Assembly (NCBI GenBank): GCA_016713985.1
Contig: JADJOD010000022.1
Span: forward strand, 62,001-126,000
From: Lewinellaceae bacterium
Lineage (GTDB): Bacteria > Bacteroidota > Bacteroidia > Chitinophagales > Saprospiraceae
Direction: 5' to 3'
DNA length: 64,000 nt
Positions 48,462-57,594 of this stretch are shown here, in pieces. Every line of letters starts with the position of its first letter. Position 1 is the first letter of the stretch. A program made the position numbers and the translations under genes. The notes below the pieces were generated by a model, which was given only the letters and a program-made list of their open reading frames with translations, was not told the DNA's origin and did no database searches.

Positions 48462-49913
48462 ATGCGAAAACTCGCCTTGTCACGCATAAAAACAAGCCTG
48501 TTTTTGTCCTGTCATTTGTGGGCATTGTTGGGATTACTGCTCTGCTTTCACAGCGGAAAAACAGCAGCTCAACCGTGTAACAATACAACGGTACTGAACC
48601 TAAACGGGCCTGCAACAACAACCTGGACCGCCCCCTCGACAGGCGGGCCGTTTTCAGTACAAATCACTGCAACGGGCGCCGGTGGCGGAAGTATTACCAA
48701 TATCTTCTTTAACTCGGGTGGCCACGGCGCACAGATGAGCGGAACGTTTGTGGTACAAGCCGGAGAAACCATCCGGGCGATTGCCGGCGATTTTGGTAAA
48801 AATGCCACCCTCGAAGGCGCCGGCGCCGGCGGAGGTTCGGGCGCTGTCAATTGTGGCAACCCTGCCGATTGTGCCGACGGAACCATCCTGATTATTGCAG
48901 CCGGCGGCAACGGAGGTGATATAGACCCCGGTTTGGGAGGGTCTTCCCTCACGGACGGCGACGGTGAAGGGGGCAATCTCGGCGGGGATCCAAATGGTGA
49001 TCCCGGCGGCGGTGGCGGCGGCCTGCTCAGTCCCGGAGAAAGTGATCCGACCCCTTTTGGCGGCGGACAAGGCGGCGGGCAAGTGTCCAAAACGACACTT
49101 TCTCCCGGCGGATGGGGCAGCCGTACTCAGGTACCAAACGATGGAGGAGCAGGTATGGGCGGCGGCGGCGGCGGCGGTGATTATGGAGCCGGTGGCGGCG
49201 GCGGGCATACCGGCGCTGACGGCGGTAACAATTCTTCCGCCCAATCTTTTAACTCCGGCTCCAGCCCGATCAATACGGATGGAGCGCCGGGTGTCAATTT
49301 CACCGGCAACCCCGTTCCGACCTCCAATACAGGCCATGTAACGATTATTTGCCTCGGTTCTTTACCCGTGGCATTGAAACATTTTAAAGCGGCGATCCAG
49401 GATAAAGCCGTGCGTTTGATCTGGAGCACCGCCTCGGAAAAGAACAACCTCGGCTTTGAAGTGGAACACAGTGTGGACAACCGCCACTGGTCGACGCTGG
49501 GGTTTGTGCAGGGAAATGGCACCACAAACACCCCGAATGATTACCATTTCACCGACGAAACGCCCCTACCGGGAATCAATTATTATCGCTTGAAACAAAA
49601 GGACGAGGACGGCAAATTTGCTCATTCTCCAATCGTGGTTGCTGACGTACGTTCTACCCACCACCAGTTTGGCGTATTTCCAAATCCTACTACCGGGGCC
49701 CTCTCCTTTCGAGTAATCAGCGCTGAAGAAGGCACAGCAAGCCTGAGTATTACGGACGTGGCCGGATACACCGTATATAAAGAAACCGTGCAGGTACGGA
49801 AGGGCACAACCTTATTCCCGGTGTCGATGGCTACATTCCCCCGAGGTACTTATACCGCCAGAATTGAAATGGCCGACGGAAAAATGCTTTTTCATAAAAG
49901 CCTGCTTCAATAA
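48462..49913 (+). CDS. Glycine-rich surface protein with T9SS sorting domain (copy 2)
   Basis: The ATG at 48462 (MRKLALSRIKTSLFLSCHLWALLGLLLCF) gives 483 residues with a signal peptide to about TAAQPC. The order is as in copy 1: glycine-rich domain from TTWTAPSTGGPFSVQITATGAGGG through CGNPADCADGTILIIAAGGNGG and several GGGGG runs, the fibronectin-like module (LPVALKHFKAAIQDKAVRLIWSTASEKNNLGFEVEHS) and the sorting domain (FGVFPNPTTGALSFRV...LFHKSLLQ). The spacing of 134 bases after the previous stop and the shared modules indicate tandem duplication and divergence. Confidence 0.85.
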   Translation: MRKLALSRIKTSLFLSCHLWALLGLLLCFHSGKTAAQPCNNTTVLNLNGPATTTWTAPSTGGPFSVQITATGAGGGSITNIFFNSGGHGAQMSGTFVVQAGETIRAIAGDFGKNATLEGAGAGGGSGAVNCGNPADCADGTILIIAAGGNGGDIDPGLGGSSLTDGDGEGGNLGGDPNGDPGGGGGGLLSPGESDPTPFGGGQGGGQVSKTTLSPGGWGSRTQVPNDGGAGMGGGGGGGDYGAGGGGGHTGADGGNNSSAQSFNSGSSPINTDGAPGVNFTGNPVPTSNTGHVTIICLGSLPVALKHFKAAIQDKAVRLIWSTASEKNNLGFEVEHSVDNRHWSTLGFVQGNGTTNTPNDYHFTDETPLPGINYYRLKQKDEDGKFAHSPIVVADVRSTHHQFGVFPNPTTGALSFRVISAEEGTASLSITDVAGYTVYKETVQVRKGTTLFPVSMATFPRGTYTARIEMADGKMLFHKSLLQ

Positions 49914-49977
49914 TTCTTTTTATCTGCAAACCGGAATGTACCCGGCAGCTGTGATCAAATTTTTCCCGCTTTGCCCT

Positions 49978-51486
49978 ATGAGAAAACAATATACTACGTT
50001 TTACTCCCCTTTAGTTTTTAGGTTCAGGATACCGGAATTTTTGTCGACCTGCCTGCTTATGGCTATGGTATCCTGTAATCTGCCTCCCTCTGCCGCTCAG
50101 TGTAACAACAATACAGTGCTCACCCTCACTGGCCCGGGCACAAATTCGTGGACGGCGCCGGCATCCGGCGGCCCGTTTTCCGTGCGGATCACAGCAACCG
50201 GTGGCGCCGGTGGCGCATACCTGGAATCTAATCCGGACAGAACTGGTGGCACGGGCGCTACCATGAGTGGTACTTTTGTTGTTCAGAACAGCGAGACCCT
50301 CTTTGCCATTGCCGGCGGCGGCGGTTTTCACTCCCAGTTAGAAGGCGGCGGCGGGGCCGGCGGGTCCGGTGTCGTGAATTGCGGCAACCCTGCCGATTGT
50401 GCCGGTGGCACCATCCTGATCATTGCTGCCGGTGGCTGCGGCGGCCAGTTGGGCGGCCCGACCGGCGGCTTCGGTTTGGGCGGTTCGGCAACTACAAATG
50501 GCAGCGGTAATGGCGGTACCATTTCAAATAATGATTCCGGCGGCGGCGGCGGCGCACTCAACGGCCCCGGCCAAACTGCCAGCTCGGGTGGTGACGGCGG
50601 CGGACAGGTGACTGCCGACGGCATATCAGCGGGCGGTGAAGGCAGCCGCAACCTGTTGAGCAACCCGCCATCCGGCATCAACGATGGCGGCGACGGCATG
50701 GGCGGCGGCGGCGGCGGCGGCGACGGCGCCACCAGCGACAACGCATCCGGCGGCGGCGGCGGGCATACGGGCGGCCACGGCGGCAACACCGCAGCGGCTT
50801 CGTCCTTCAATTCCGGCAGCGACCAGGCCAATACTTCCGGCACATTGGGTGGCGGCGGTAGCGGCCCGCACAGCACACCTTCTTTTTCCGGTACCATCAC
50901 GATTGTTTGCCTGCAATCGCTTCCGGTTGAACTCGTCAACTTCAAAGCCGTGATCCGGGACGACGGCGCCCACCTGATCTGGGCCACCGCTACAGAAAAA
51001 AACAATCACGGCTTCGAAGTGGAGCGCAGTGCAGATGCACGTAATTGGGCCACCATCGGATTTGTACCGGGCCACGGCAGCGCCGTCGTACCACACGAAT
51101 ATTCATTCACCGACCACAACCCCGGGCAGGGTGTGAATTACTACCGCCTCCGCCAGATAGACACGGATGGCAAATTCGAATATTCGCCTATGGTGATCGC
51201 GGACTTGCGCAATACCGCGCCTTTGTTCGACATATTTCCCAATCCTTCCCACGACGGCCACCTGTCCATCCGTTGCGTGAGCCCAAAAGAAGGACTTGCG
51301 ATGTTGGAAATATTTGACTGGATGGGTTACAAAGTATTTAAAGAAACCATTCAGGTGCAAAAAGGTACGGTGATACAACCGGTTTCACTCGCCACCTTTC
51401 CGGCGGGCGCCTATACCGCCCGCGTAGAATTGCCCGACGGGCAACCGCAGTTTAAGAAGTTCATCCTGCACAAAAGCGCAAAGTGA
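49978..51486 (+). CDS. Glycine-rich surface protein with T9SS sorting domain (copy 3)
   Basis: The ATG at 49978 (MRKQYTTFYSPLVFRF) gives 502 residues; an upstream in-frame ATG at 49936 is also possible. The signal peptide ends near PPSAAQC. The glycine-rich domain starts NSWTAPASGGPFSVRITATGGAGG and shares CGNPADCAGGTILIIAAGG. The module LPVELVNFKAVIRDDGAHLIWATATEKNNHGFEVERS and the sorting domain (FDIFPNPSHDGHLSIRC...QFKKFILHKSAK) follow. It is closest to copies 1 and 2. These proteins would sit on the cell surface or in the matrix; ligands are unknown. Confidence 0.85.
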   Translation: MRKQYTTFYSPLVFRFRIPEFLSTCLLMAMVSCNLPPSAAQCNNNTVLTLTGPGTNSWTAPASGGPFSVRITATGGAGGAYLESNPDRTGGTGATMSGTFVVQNSETLFAIAGGGGFHSQLEGGGGAGGSGVVNCGNPADCAGGTILIIAAGGCGGQLGGPTGGFGLGGSATTNGSGNGGTISNNDSGGGGGALNGPGQTASSGGDGGGQVTADGISAGGEGSRNLLSNPPSGINDGGDGMGGGGGGGDGATSDNASGGGGGHTGGHGGNTAAASSFNSGSDQANTSGTLGGGGSGPHSTPSFSGTITIVCLQSLPVELVNFKAVIRDDGAHLIWATATEKNNHGFEVERSADARNWATIGFVPGHGSAVVPHEYSFTDHNPGQGVNYYRLRQIDTDGKFEYSPMVIADLRNTAPLFDIFPNPSHDGHLSIRCVSPKEGLAMLEIFDWMGYKVFKETIQVQKGTVIQPVSLATFPAGAYTARVELPDGQPQFKKFILHKSAK

Positions 51487-51511
51487 AACTGCGTAACTAA
51501 TCATACCCGTC

Positions 51512-52197
51512 ATGCTACTCAATAAGATCCGGGAATCCATCACGGCCTATCAAAAGTGGCTGTCCGATACCCGGCAACACCCCTTTGTGTACAAATGGGA
51601 GACACCCGTGCACTTTCAGGCGAACTGGAACCCGGAAGATCCCGACCCGGCGGCCATGTTTGATCGCTGCTTCCAGAATTCCGAATCAAGACGCCAGTGG
51701 CAAACGGAAAACTGGCACCCGAAAAAATGATGCTCGAATTCTGGAAGATGGATGCTCCGATGCTGCGCCTGATGTTCGACGACCTGTTCAACGAAACCCG
51801 CGACACGGAGGCCCGGATCGGGCGTTTTTTATTCGGCTGCGACGAACTCCTGCGCGATTACAGGCGCTTGCACCCGCTTACCGCAGAAAATAACCACTAC
51901 CACGGCGACTACCGGATGGTGGCACTTTATCTGGCCTCCCGCTACCCGGAGTCGTATGCTCCATACGAATTTCTCACCTTTCAGCAGGCGATGACCCACT
52001 TCGGCGCTCGCGACGTGCCACAGCAAAACGACCTGGTGCGCTACTTCAAAGTCCTGCGCACCCTGATGACTTTTCTGGAAAAAGAACCGGCAGTGGAACA
52101 AGCCATGCAAAAACACCTGCATCCCAAGCGGCATTTTTTAGGGAAAACGTTGTTGCTGGCGGAGGATTTTTGCCGGTTTGTGGGAGAGGGGGGATGA
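51512..52197 (+). CDS. McrB-like protein, N-terminal domain only, one frameshift
   Basis: Joined frames give about 228 residues: LLNKIRESITAYQKWLSDTRQHPFVYKWETPVHFQANWN, HPKK, then MMLEFWKMDAPMLRLMFDDLFNETRDTEARIGRFLFGCDELL, NNHYHGDYRMVALYLASRYPESYAPYEFLTFQQAM and ending HFLGKTLLLAEDFCRFVGEGG. I recognise this as the helical region that precedes the AAA GTPase domain in McrB-family restriction proteins of Bacteroidota. No Walker A or McrC follows within the window, so the system looks truncated. The frames part at the six-A run 51722-51727 (seven would join them). It lies 25 bases after the T9SS array. Family call is moderate. Confidence 0.5.
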
Positions 52198-52368
52198 AAA
52201 GGTGATCGCCCTGAGCCATTACCGCAAGTTGGCAGAAATCGCCCTGAAAAATATGCTTGCACTGGCCGATTTGTTGGGGATGCCGTCACGATCCTGGTAG
52301 ACATTGATAAGGTTATTCAGCGAAACTAACTTAGCAATTCGTTTACTTCAGGCTCTTCCCAAAGCGCT

Positions 52369-52691
52369 TCACAGGATATATCTTTTTATAAGATTAAGCA
52401 TTTCGCCTTGGCGATGGGGTTCATTTTCACAGTAATCACGATTAATCAAAAGTAAAGGCTAAGTGATTCTACTGTCAAATGAAGGAACGTTGTATTGCTA
52501 AATAGTTGCTGTATAGCGTATCGGTATAGGCGAAATCGGATTGTGTTTCCTTTTTGTCCTTTTCCTTGCTCTTTAGGGGTCTGTGCTCCCGTGAAGCCAA
52601 AAGATACATAAGGGTTTTGATGGTATAATTGTAACATGATATTGAGGCAGGTACGCAAAATGGGTTGAAAATTGCCTCTGTTAGTTAGCAC
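52369..52691 (-). pseudogene. Degenerate small gene of unknown family
   Basis: An open frame from a GTG at 52691 reads LRTCLNIMLQLYHQNPYVSFGFTGAQ, then NTIRFRLYRYAIQQLFSNTTFLHLTVESLSLYF and stops at 52446. One extra T in the run near 52455-52460 would continue it as LINRDYCENEPHRQGEMLNLIKRYIL to a stop at 52369. The layout is that of a small alpha/beta protein, and I cannot name the family. Upstream, an open stretch without an ATG (PIRRTVKPTDKRDRSSANRF) may be more of its N-terminus. The flanks 52198-52368 and 52692-52872 show only fragments, so the whole stretch looks decayed. Confidence 0.4.
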
Positions 52692-52872
52692 ATTAAATCT
52701 ATTTGCGGAGCTCCGATCCCTTTTATCAGTAGGTTTTACGGTGCGTCGGATAGGCCTAAAGTTTGCACCTGACTAAAATTGCCGTTTCAATTTAAACCCT
52801 CGAAAAGATGGATGATAAGGTCATCCATCTTTTTGCAGCCGCAAGGCTTGAATTGATATGAGGAATTAAACA

Positions 52873-53401
52873 TTAAACTAAATATTCATATCCGCTGACT
52901 CGGCCTTTGCATAAATTTTCCGTAGTAACGACTTTCATGCCCTGAGGAAGAGGAGAATAAGAACTATCAGGTGTTGAAATTTTCGTTCTAATGCTGCATG
53001 ATAAATGACGTTGCCCTAACACAACGATAAGTTGCTTTGGGGAAAGACAGCATGCCATAGCACTTTCTCCAAAAGGGATATTAAGGAGTGTCTTTTATTT
53101 GAGAAACAATCTCAGATAACTTTACTTGTCTATGCCACAGCTGTTCGCAGTTCGTCTGATTGATAGATATATTTGTATCACAGGCTTTGATTAATTCTCT
53201 CTTAAGGTAGACAACGACAAAGTAAAATAAGGTGCCAATGGGAATAGATATAAGCATGAAAAATGCCCAAAATACAAAATTAGAAGCAGGGTATGCTCCT
53301 TTATATATCCAGCGCATAAGTTTAGTAACCCATGCTGTGCTGATGCCCAAACGAATAGGCGCATCATAAAAATGCATAGATGAGATGCTAAACGACGTCA
53401 T
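52873..53401 (-). CDS. Hypothetical membrane protein, possibly split by a frameshift
   Basis: The first frame (53401-53081, 106 residues) reads MTSFSISSMHFYDAPIRLG and has one membrane helix at about 40-70 (NFVFWAFFMLISIPIGTLFYFVVVYL), then KRELIKACDTNISINQTNCEQLW. A second frame (to 52873) gives NIPFGESAMACCLSPKQLIVVLGQRHLSCSIRTK and ends VSGYEYLV. One extra A in the AAAA run near 53098 would join them into about 176 residues. I recognise no family. Base composition is AT-richer than the neighbours. Confidence 0.4.
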
Positions 53402-53621
53402 CAGTGAAAAAAGTTAGTGAGAAGGAGATTATGTCAAAGGATGCGCGATTAACAATAGGAATCAAAACAAAGATTGAGTTTCAGGAGCAAAAAACGTATA
53501 ACAAACATATGCAAATAACGCTCCTTCTCTCTGTTCGTTGCAAATATTTTCGACAAATGCCAAAAAGACCAAAATGCTTCTCCCCAAACCTTTAAAGGTT
53601 TTAATTAACCCAATCCCCCAC

Positions 53622-53663
53622 AAAAAAAGGCTAACAAGTTGATTTACAACTCATTAGCCTTTT
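53622..53663 (-). terminator. Rho-independent terminator of tRNA-Asp
   Basis: On the minus strand AAAAGGCTAA...AGTTG pairs with CAACT...TTAGCC around a short loop and runs into seven T. It starts a few bases after the tRNA 3' end. Confidence 0.75.
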
Positions 53664-53668
53664 GTATG

Positions 53669-53742
53669 CGGTCCGGACGGGACTCGAACCCGCGACCTCC
53701 GCCGTGACAGGGCGGCATTCTAACCGACTGAACTACCGAACC
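53669..53742 (-). tRNA. tRNA-Asp (anticodon GTC)
   Basis: The 74-base cloverleaf on the minus strand begins GGTTCGG, paired with CCGGACC at the 3' side. The D arm contains TTCAGTCGGTTAGAA. The anticodon stem CCGCC/GGCGG has loop CTGTCAC with anticodon GTC. The T arm is GCGGGTTCGAGTCCCGT. The 3' CCA is not fully encoded (GCA follows), so it is added after transcription. Confidence 0.97.
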
Positions 53743-53766
53743 TAATGCTTTCCTTCAAAAGCGGGG

Positions 53767-53774
53767 CAAAGATA
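53767..53774 (-). promoter_or_regulatory. -7 element for tRNA-Asp
   Basis: TATCTTTG on the minus strand fits TAnnTTTG and lies 25 bases upstream of the tRNA 5' end. Confidence 0.5.
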
Positions 53775-53972
53775 AACGCTTTCATTCCGCAGGAACAAAC
53801 ATTTCCCTAAAAAAATCTGAAAATATTTACCACACCCAACGATTTCCAAAAATACGTCGGCTTCGACGTACCTTTGGCCGACGTACCTGCCTGTGCAGTA
53901 CAAAAACCGGTTTAATCCTTTTTCTTAATCCCGTTCGGTTCATCATTTTTCCAAAACCAATCGCGGCGCGAC

Positions 53973-54957
53973 ATGGCAATGACCTTCATGGATTTTGAAA
54001 AACCCCTCGAAGCACTGTATGAACAATTAGAAAAGTTGCGGGACGTGTGGGAAAAAGGAGAGCTGGATGTGACCACGATGATGCGCGAACTGGAGACGAA
54101 GATCAAGGCTAAACGCCAGGAGATCTTCACCAACCTGAGTGGCTGGCAAAAAGTGCAACTCTCCCGCCACCCCGAGCGCCCGTACACCCTGTACTATGTG
54201 ACCACGATGTGTAAAAAATTTGTCGAACTGCATGGCGACCGCTATGCCGGCGACGACCACGCCATCGTGGGTGGGTTGGCCAATTTGGACGGACGGACGG
54301 TGATGGTGATCGGCCACCAGAAAGGGGTTAATACCAAAATGCGCCAGTACCGCAATTTCGGCATGGCCAACCCCGAGGGATACCGAAAAGCCCTGCGCCT
54401 GATGAAAATGGCGGAACGTTTCGGATTTCCGGTCGTGACTCTGATCGACACGCCGGGTGCATTTCCGGGCCTCGAAGCCGAACAACGCGGGCAAGCGGAA
54501 GCCATCGCCCGCAACCTGTTCGAAATGGCCCAGTTGCGTGTGCCGATCCTTTGCTACGTCATTGGTGAAGGCGCCTCCGGCGGCGCGTTGGGCATCGGCC
54601 TCGGCGACCGCGTTTTTATGCTCGAATACACCTGGTACTCCGTCATTTCCCCCGAATCCTGCTCTTCCATTCTCTGGCATTCCTGGGATTACAAGGAACA
54701 GGCCGCCGAAGCACTCAAACTCGACGCAGACAATATGCTCGAATTCGGACTCATCGACGGCATCGTCACAGAACCACTCGGAGGGGCACATAACGCGCCG
54801 GAGGAAATGGCACACAACCTCAAAAAATCACATCAAGGCTGAATTAGACAAATTAGTCGGCCAGGATCCGGAACAACGCATCATCGATCGAATTGACAAA
54901 TACAGCAAAATGGGCCATTACCGGGAACTTGCCCCGGCTCCCGCCAACAGCAAATAA
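53973..54957 (+). CDS. accA: Acetyl-CoA carboxylase carboxyltransferase subunit alpha, one frameshift
   Basis: AccA with AccD transfers carboxyl from biotin to acetyl-CoA to give malonyl-CoA for fatty acid synthesis. Length about 327 residues is normal. Motifs are [135 protein letters not shown] and LLWKS-like ILWHSWDYK. The frames part at the six-A run 54822-54827; five A would join [13 protein letters not shown] to the end [15 protein letters not shown]. Sequence error is likely since the gene is essential. Confidence 0.94.
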
Positions 54958-55074
54958 GTTTGCCGGCGTTTTGACGTTTATTTGTTTTTCAGACATGATC
55001 CTGCCGGATTTTCCAACCGGCTTCGACCCGATACCTCCATTCGCCTAATCAGTTCCACTTTAAATCACTTTGCC

Positions 55075-55626
55075 ATGCTGGAATCCATCCGCATTGCCTT
55101 TTACCAAAAATCACTGCGCAAAACCCTGACCATGCAAAAACGCAGGCGCAGGTCGCACAATCTGGTCAGCGCAAAAACAATAGGCATCCTGTTCGATGCA
55201 ACAGCCGAAAAAATCCGGCGCGAAATCATGGAGTATGCACATGATTTGGAAGAAAAAGGGAAAAAAGTGCGCCTGTTCGGTTATTTTTCCACCAACCAAC
55301 CCCCTGTCGGACATCCTTTCGGTTTTTTCCATAAAAAAGAAATCAACTGGTTCGGAATACCCAACAGCCCGAAAGCGCTCGCATTTGCCGAAGAAAAACC
55401 GGACTTGCTGATCTACCTGAACCGCGAAGAATGCCGGCCGCTCGAATGGCTCGCCGCAGCGTCTCAGGCCTCCATGAAAATTGGATTTGCCACCGACCGG
55501 CCCAACGATTTTGACCTGCTGCTCGAAACACCCGGCGACAAAGGCATTGGCTACTTCATTGAGCAATTACATCATTACCTGGATAAAATCGTCCTGACAA
55601 AAAATGAATCTGCACGAGCGATTTAG
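55075..55626 (+). CDS. DUF6913 family protein
   Basis: The ATG at 55075 (MLESIRIAFYQKSLRKTLTMQKRRRR) gives 183 residues. Recognisable parts are KTIGILFDATAEKIRREIMEYAHDLEEKGKKVRLFGYF, INWFGIPNSP and DLLIYLNREECRPLEWLAAASQASMKIGF. The family is specific to Bacteroidota, regularly precedes dapA as here, and has no known function. Its last 23 bases overlap the dapA start, which implies cotranscription and coupled translation. Confidence 0.8.
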   Translation: MLESIRIAFYQKSLRKTLTMQKRRRRSHNLVSAKTIGILFDATAEKIRREIMEYAHDLEEKGKKVRLFGYFSTNQPPVGHPFGFFHKKEINWFGIPNSPKALAFAEEKPDLLIYLNREECRPLEWLAAASQASMKIGFATDRPNDFDLLLETPGDKGIGYFIEQLHHYLDKIVLTKNESARAI

Positions 55627-56493
55627 GGGCACCGGTGTCGCCTTAGTCACGCCATTTAACAACGGGAAAATCGACTGGGAAGACCTCGAAAAAGTCATTG
55701 AACACGTCATTGCCGGCGGCGTGGAATTCCTCGTCAGCCTCGGTACCACCGGCGAATCGGTCACGTTATCCGATAATGAGCAGCGACAAATCCTCGATTT
55801 TACCATAAAAATAAACCGCGGGAGGTTGCCTCTGGTGGCCGGCGTATTTGGCGGCAACAACACCGCCGCGATGGTGGAAAAAATCAAAGGGTTCAATTTC
55901 GACGGTATCGATGCTTTGTTGTCGAGCAATCCGGCCTACAACAAACCCGGCCAGGAAGGCATTTTCCAACACTATATGGCTTTGGCCGAAACCACTCCAC
56001 GGCCTGTCATCATTTACAACGTGCCGAGCCGCACGGCGTCAATATGAGCGCCGAAACGACGTTGCGGCTGGCCAACGCCAGCGACCGCTTTCTCGGCGTA
56101 AAAGAAGCCTCCGACGATATTTACCAGATCATGAAAATCATCAAAGGACGCCCAAAAAACTTTCTGGTGCTCAGCGGCGACGATTTTATCACCCTGCCAC
56201 TCATCGGCGCCGGCGGCGACGGCGTTGTTTCCGTCATCGCCAACAGCACGCCGCGCCCGTTTACCGATATGGTGCGTGCGGCCTTGCGCAACGACTTTGC
56301 CACGGCACAACAACTCAATTTCAAACTGCTCGAGTTGTACAAACTCCTTTTTATCGAAGGCAATCCGGTCGGGATTAAAGCGGCGCTTGAACTCCAGGGG
56401 CTTTGCAGCCGGGAGGTGCGCCTGCCGCTTGTACCAATGACCGAACAGGGCATTCACCTGATCATGGCGGAACTGGAAAAAGTTACGAACTAA
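55604..56493 (+). CDS. dapA: 4-hydroxy-tetrahydrodipicolinate synthase, one frameshift
   Basis: DapA condenses pyruvate with aspartate semialdehyde on the way to lysine and diaminopimelate. Joined frames give about 296 residues. Motifs are MNLHERFRGTGVALVTPFNNG, FLVSLGTTGESVTLSDNEQ, LPLVAGVFGGNN, SSNPAYNKPGQEGIFQHY and VIIYNVPSRTAS with the proton-shuttle tyrosine, then NMSAETTLRLA, VKEASDD with the Schiff-base lysine, LSGDDF and NPVGIKAALEL. The frames part at 56041-56042 (two A where three would read TCAAATATG). The protein is otherwise intact. Confidence 0.95.
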
Positions 56494-56594
56494 CGAAAGT
56501 TGTGACGTACTCCCATTTTGCCGGTGCCAGCACACCATAACCCGGTAGAAATAGCATTTATAAGGCAAGAGGTACGTACCGCCGTAATACTCCC

Positions 56595-56657
56595 GGTGCT
56601 ACGCACTTTGTTTTTATGATTGAACCGCCTGCTAATAATATCTCGCGGCGCTGCCGC
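56595..56657. repeat. Pair of small hairpins resembling a dispersed repeat
   Basis: GTGC-TAC-GCAC and GCGGC-GCT-GCCGC lie 40 bases apart around TTTGTTTTTATGATTG and CTAATAATATCTCG. I have the impression that this arrangement recurs in Bacteroidota genomes as an intergenic repeat, but only a search can confirm it. It fills most of the 260-base gap after dapA, which shows no gene. Confidence 0.35.
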
Positions 56658-56754
56658 TTCAGGTCACAATTTGAGTGAACCGGTTTCCTGAAAAGGCACG
56701 CAATGATCGTTTTAATTGATTGATTATTAATAAATTAAAACAAATTCCGCCGGC

Positions 56755-57438
56755 CTAAGAGAACAACGTCGGTTGCTCCTGAACCGGGTTGTGGAGGTCC
56801 GGTTCGTCGTAGCCGGGTGCATTCAGTTTTTCGGAAACCCGGTACATGGTCAGGATGCCGTCGGCGGAGGGATGCAGCAGGTCCAGCGCGGCGTCGAGCG
56901 GTAAATCGGACAGCCATTTCCGGTGTTTCTCCGGACCGGTCAGCAACACGGGCATCCGGTTGTGCAGGGTTGATATTTCGCGATTGGGTGCGGTAGTAAT
57001 GATGGAAAACGTGCGTTTTACATAGTCGCCTTTCCGCCATTCGTCCCAAATGCCTGCCAAAAACATCAGACCCTCGTTTTTCAGCAGAATACGGTAGGGG
57101 ATTTTGGTTTTGCCGGGTCCGGTGCGCCATTCATAAAAACTATCTGCAGGCACGAGGCAGCGCCTGCAGCGCATCGGTTCTGCAAACGAGGGTTTTTCTT
57201 CAATGCCTTCAGCGCGTGCATTGATCAGTTTGCCGCTGTTGGCGCCATCAGCGCTCCAGTGTGGCACTAATCCCCAGATCATGCTTTGCAACACCTGGGG
57301 CTGGTCGTTGGCGATTACAAAAGCCTGGTGGGTTGGTGCGATATTAAAACTGATCTTCAGTTCCAGGGGGCGTTGTACGTCGCGCAGCTGCGCGTCGATT
57401 TGTTTTGGCTTGGGCGCGAAAGAGTAGCGGCCGCACAT
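56755..57438 (-). CDS. SOS response-associated peptidase (SRAP/YedK/HMCES family)
   Basis: The 227 residues start MCGRYSF. Cys2, exposed after Met removal, forms a covalent adduct with abasic sites in single-stranded DNA and protects replication forks. Other conserved parts are FNIAPTHQAFVI with the Asn, MIWGLVPHW, NARAEGIEEKPSF, RCLVPADSFYEW with the catalytic Glu, FLAGIWDEWR, FSIITTAPN, HNRMPVLL and WL. It is full length. It is convergent with dapA and divergent from the EAD11-like gene. Confidence 0.95.
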   Translation of the reverse strand: MCGRYSFAPKPKQIDAQLRDVQRPLELKISFNIAPTHQAFVIANDQPQVLQSMIWGLVPHWSADGANSGKLINARAEGIEEKPSFAEPMRCRRCLVPADSFYEWRTGPGKTKIPYRILLKNEGLMFLAGIWDEWRKGDYVKRTFSIITTAPNREISTLHNRMPVLLTGPEKHRKWLSDLPLDAALDLLHPSADGILTMYRVSEKLNAPGYDEPDLHNPVQEQPTLFS

Positions 57439-57558
57439 AATGAGCAGTATATTTTTCTCAACGTATGCTCTGGGAACCAGAACGTATAAATTTACGGCGT
57501 ATTCCTGTTTTATTCCTACTGGCGGCGAACTATTTATTTCGAAAAACCGGCAAATAGT

Positions 57559-57566
57559 TATTTTTG
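57559..57566 (+). promoter_or_regulatory. -7 element for the EAD11-like gene
   Basis: TATTTTTG fits TAnnTTTG and lies 28 bases upstream of the start codon, giving a short leader. Confidence 0.4.
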
Positions 57567-57594
57567 AGGTTGCTACAGATGATCTCCTTTAACC

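Noticed and set aside
52202..52300. Short open stretch reading VIALSHYRKLAEIALKNMLAL after the McrB-like gene
   Set aside because: Too short and without recognisable homology; noted only as part of the decayed stretch.
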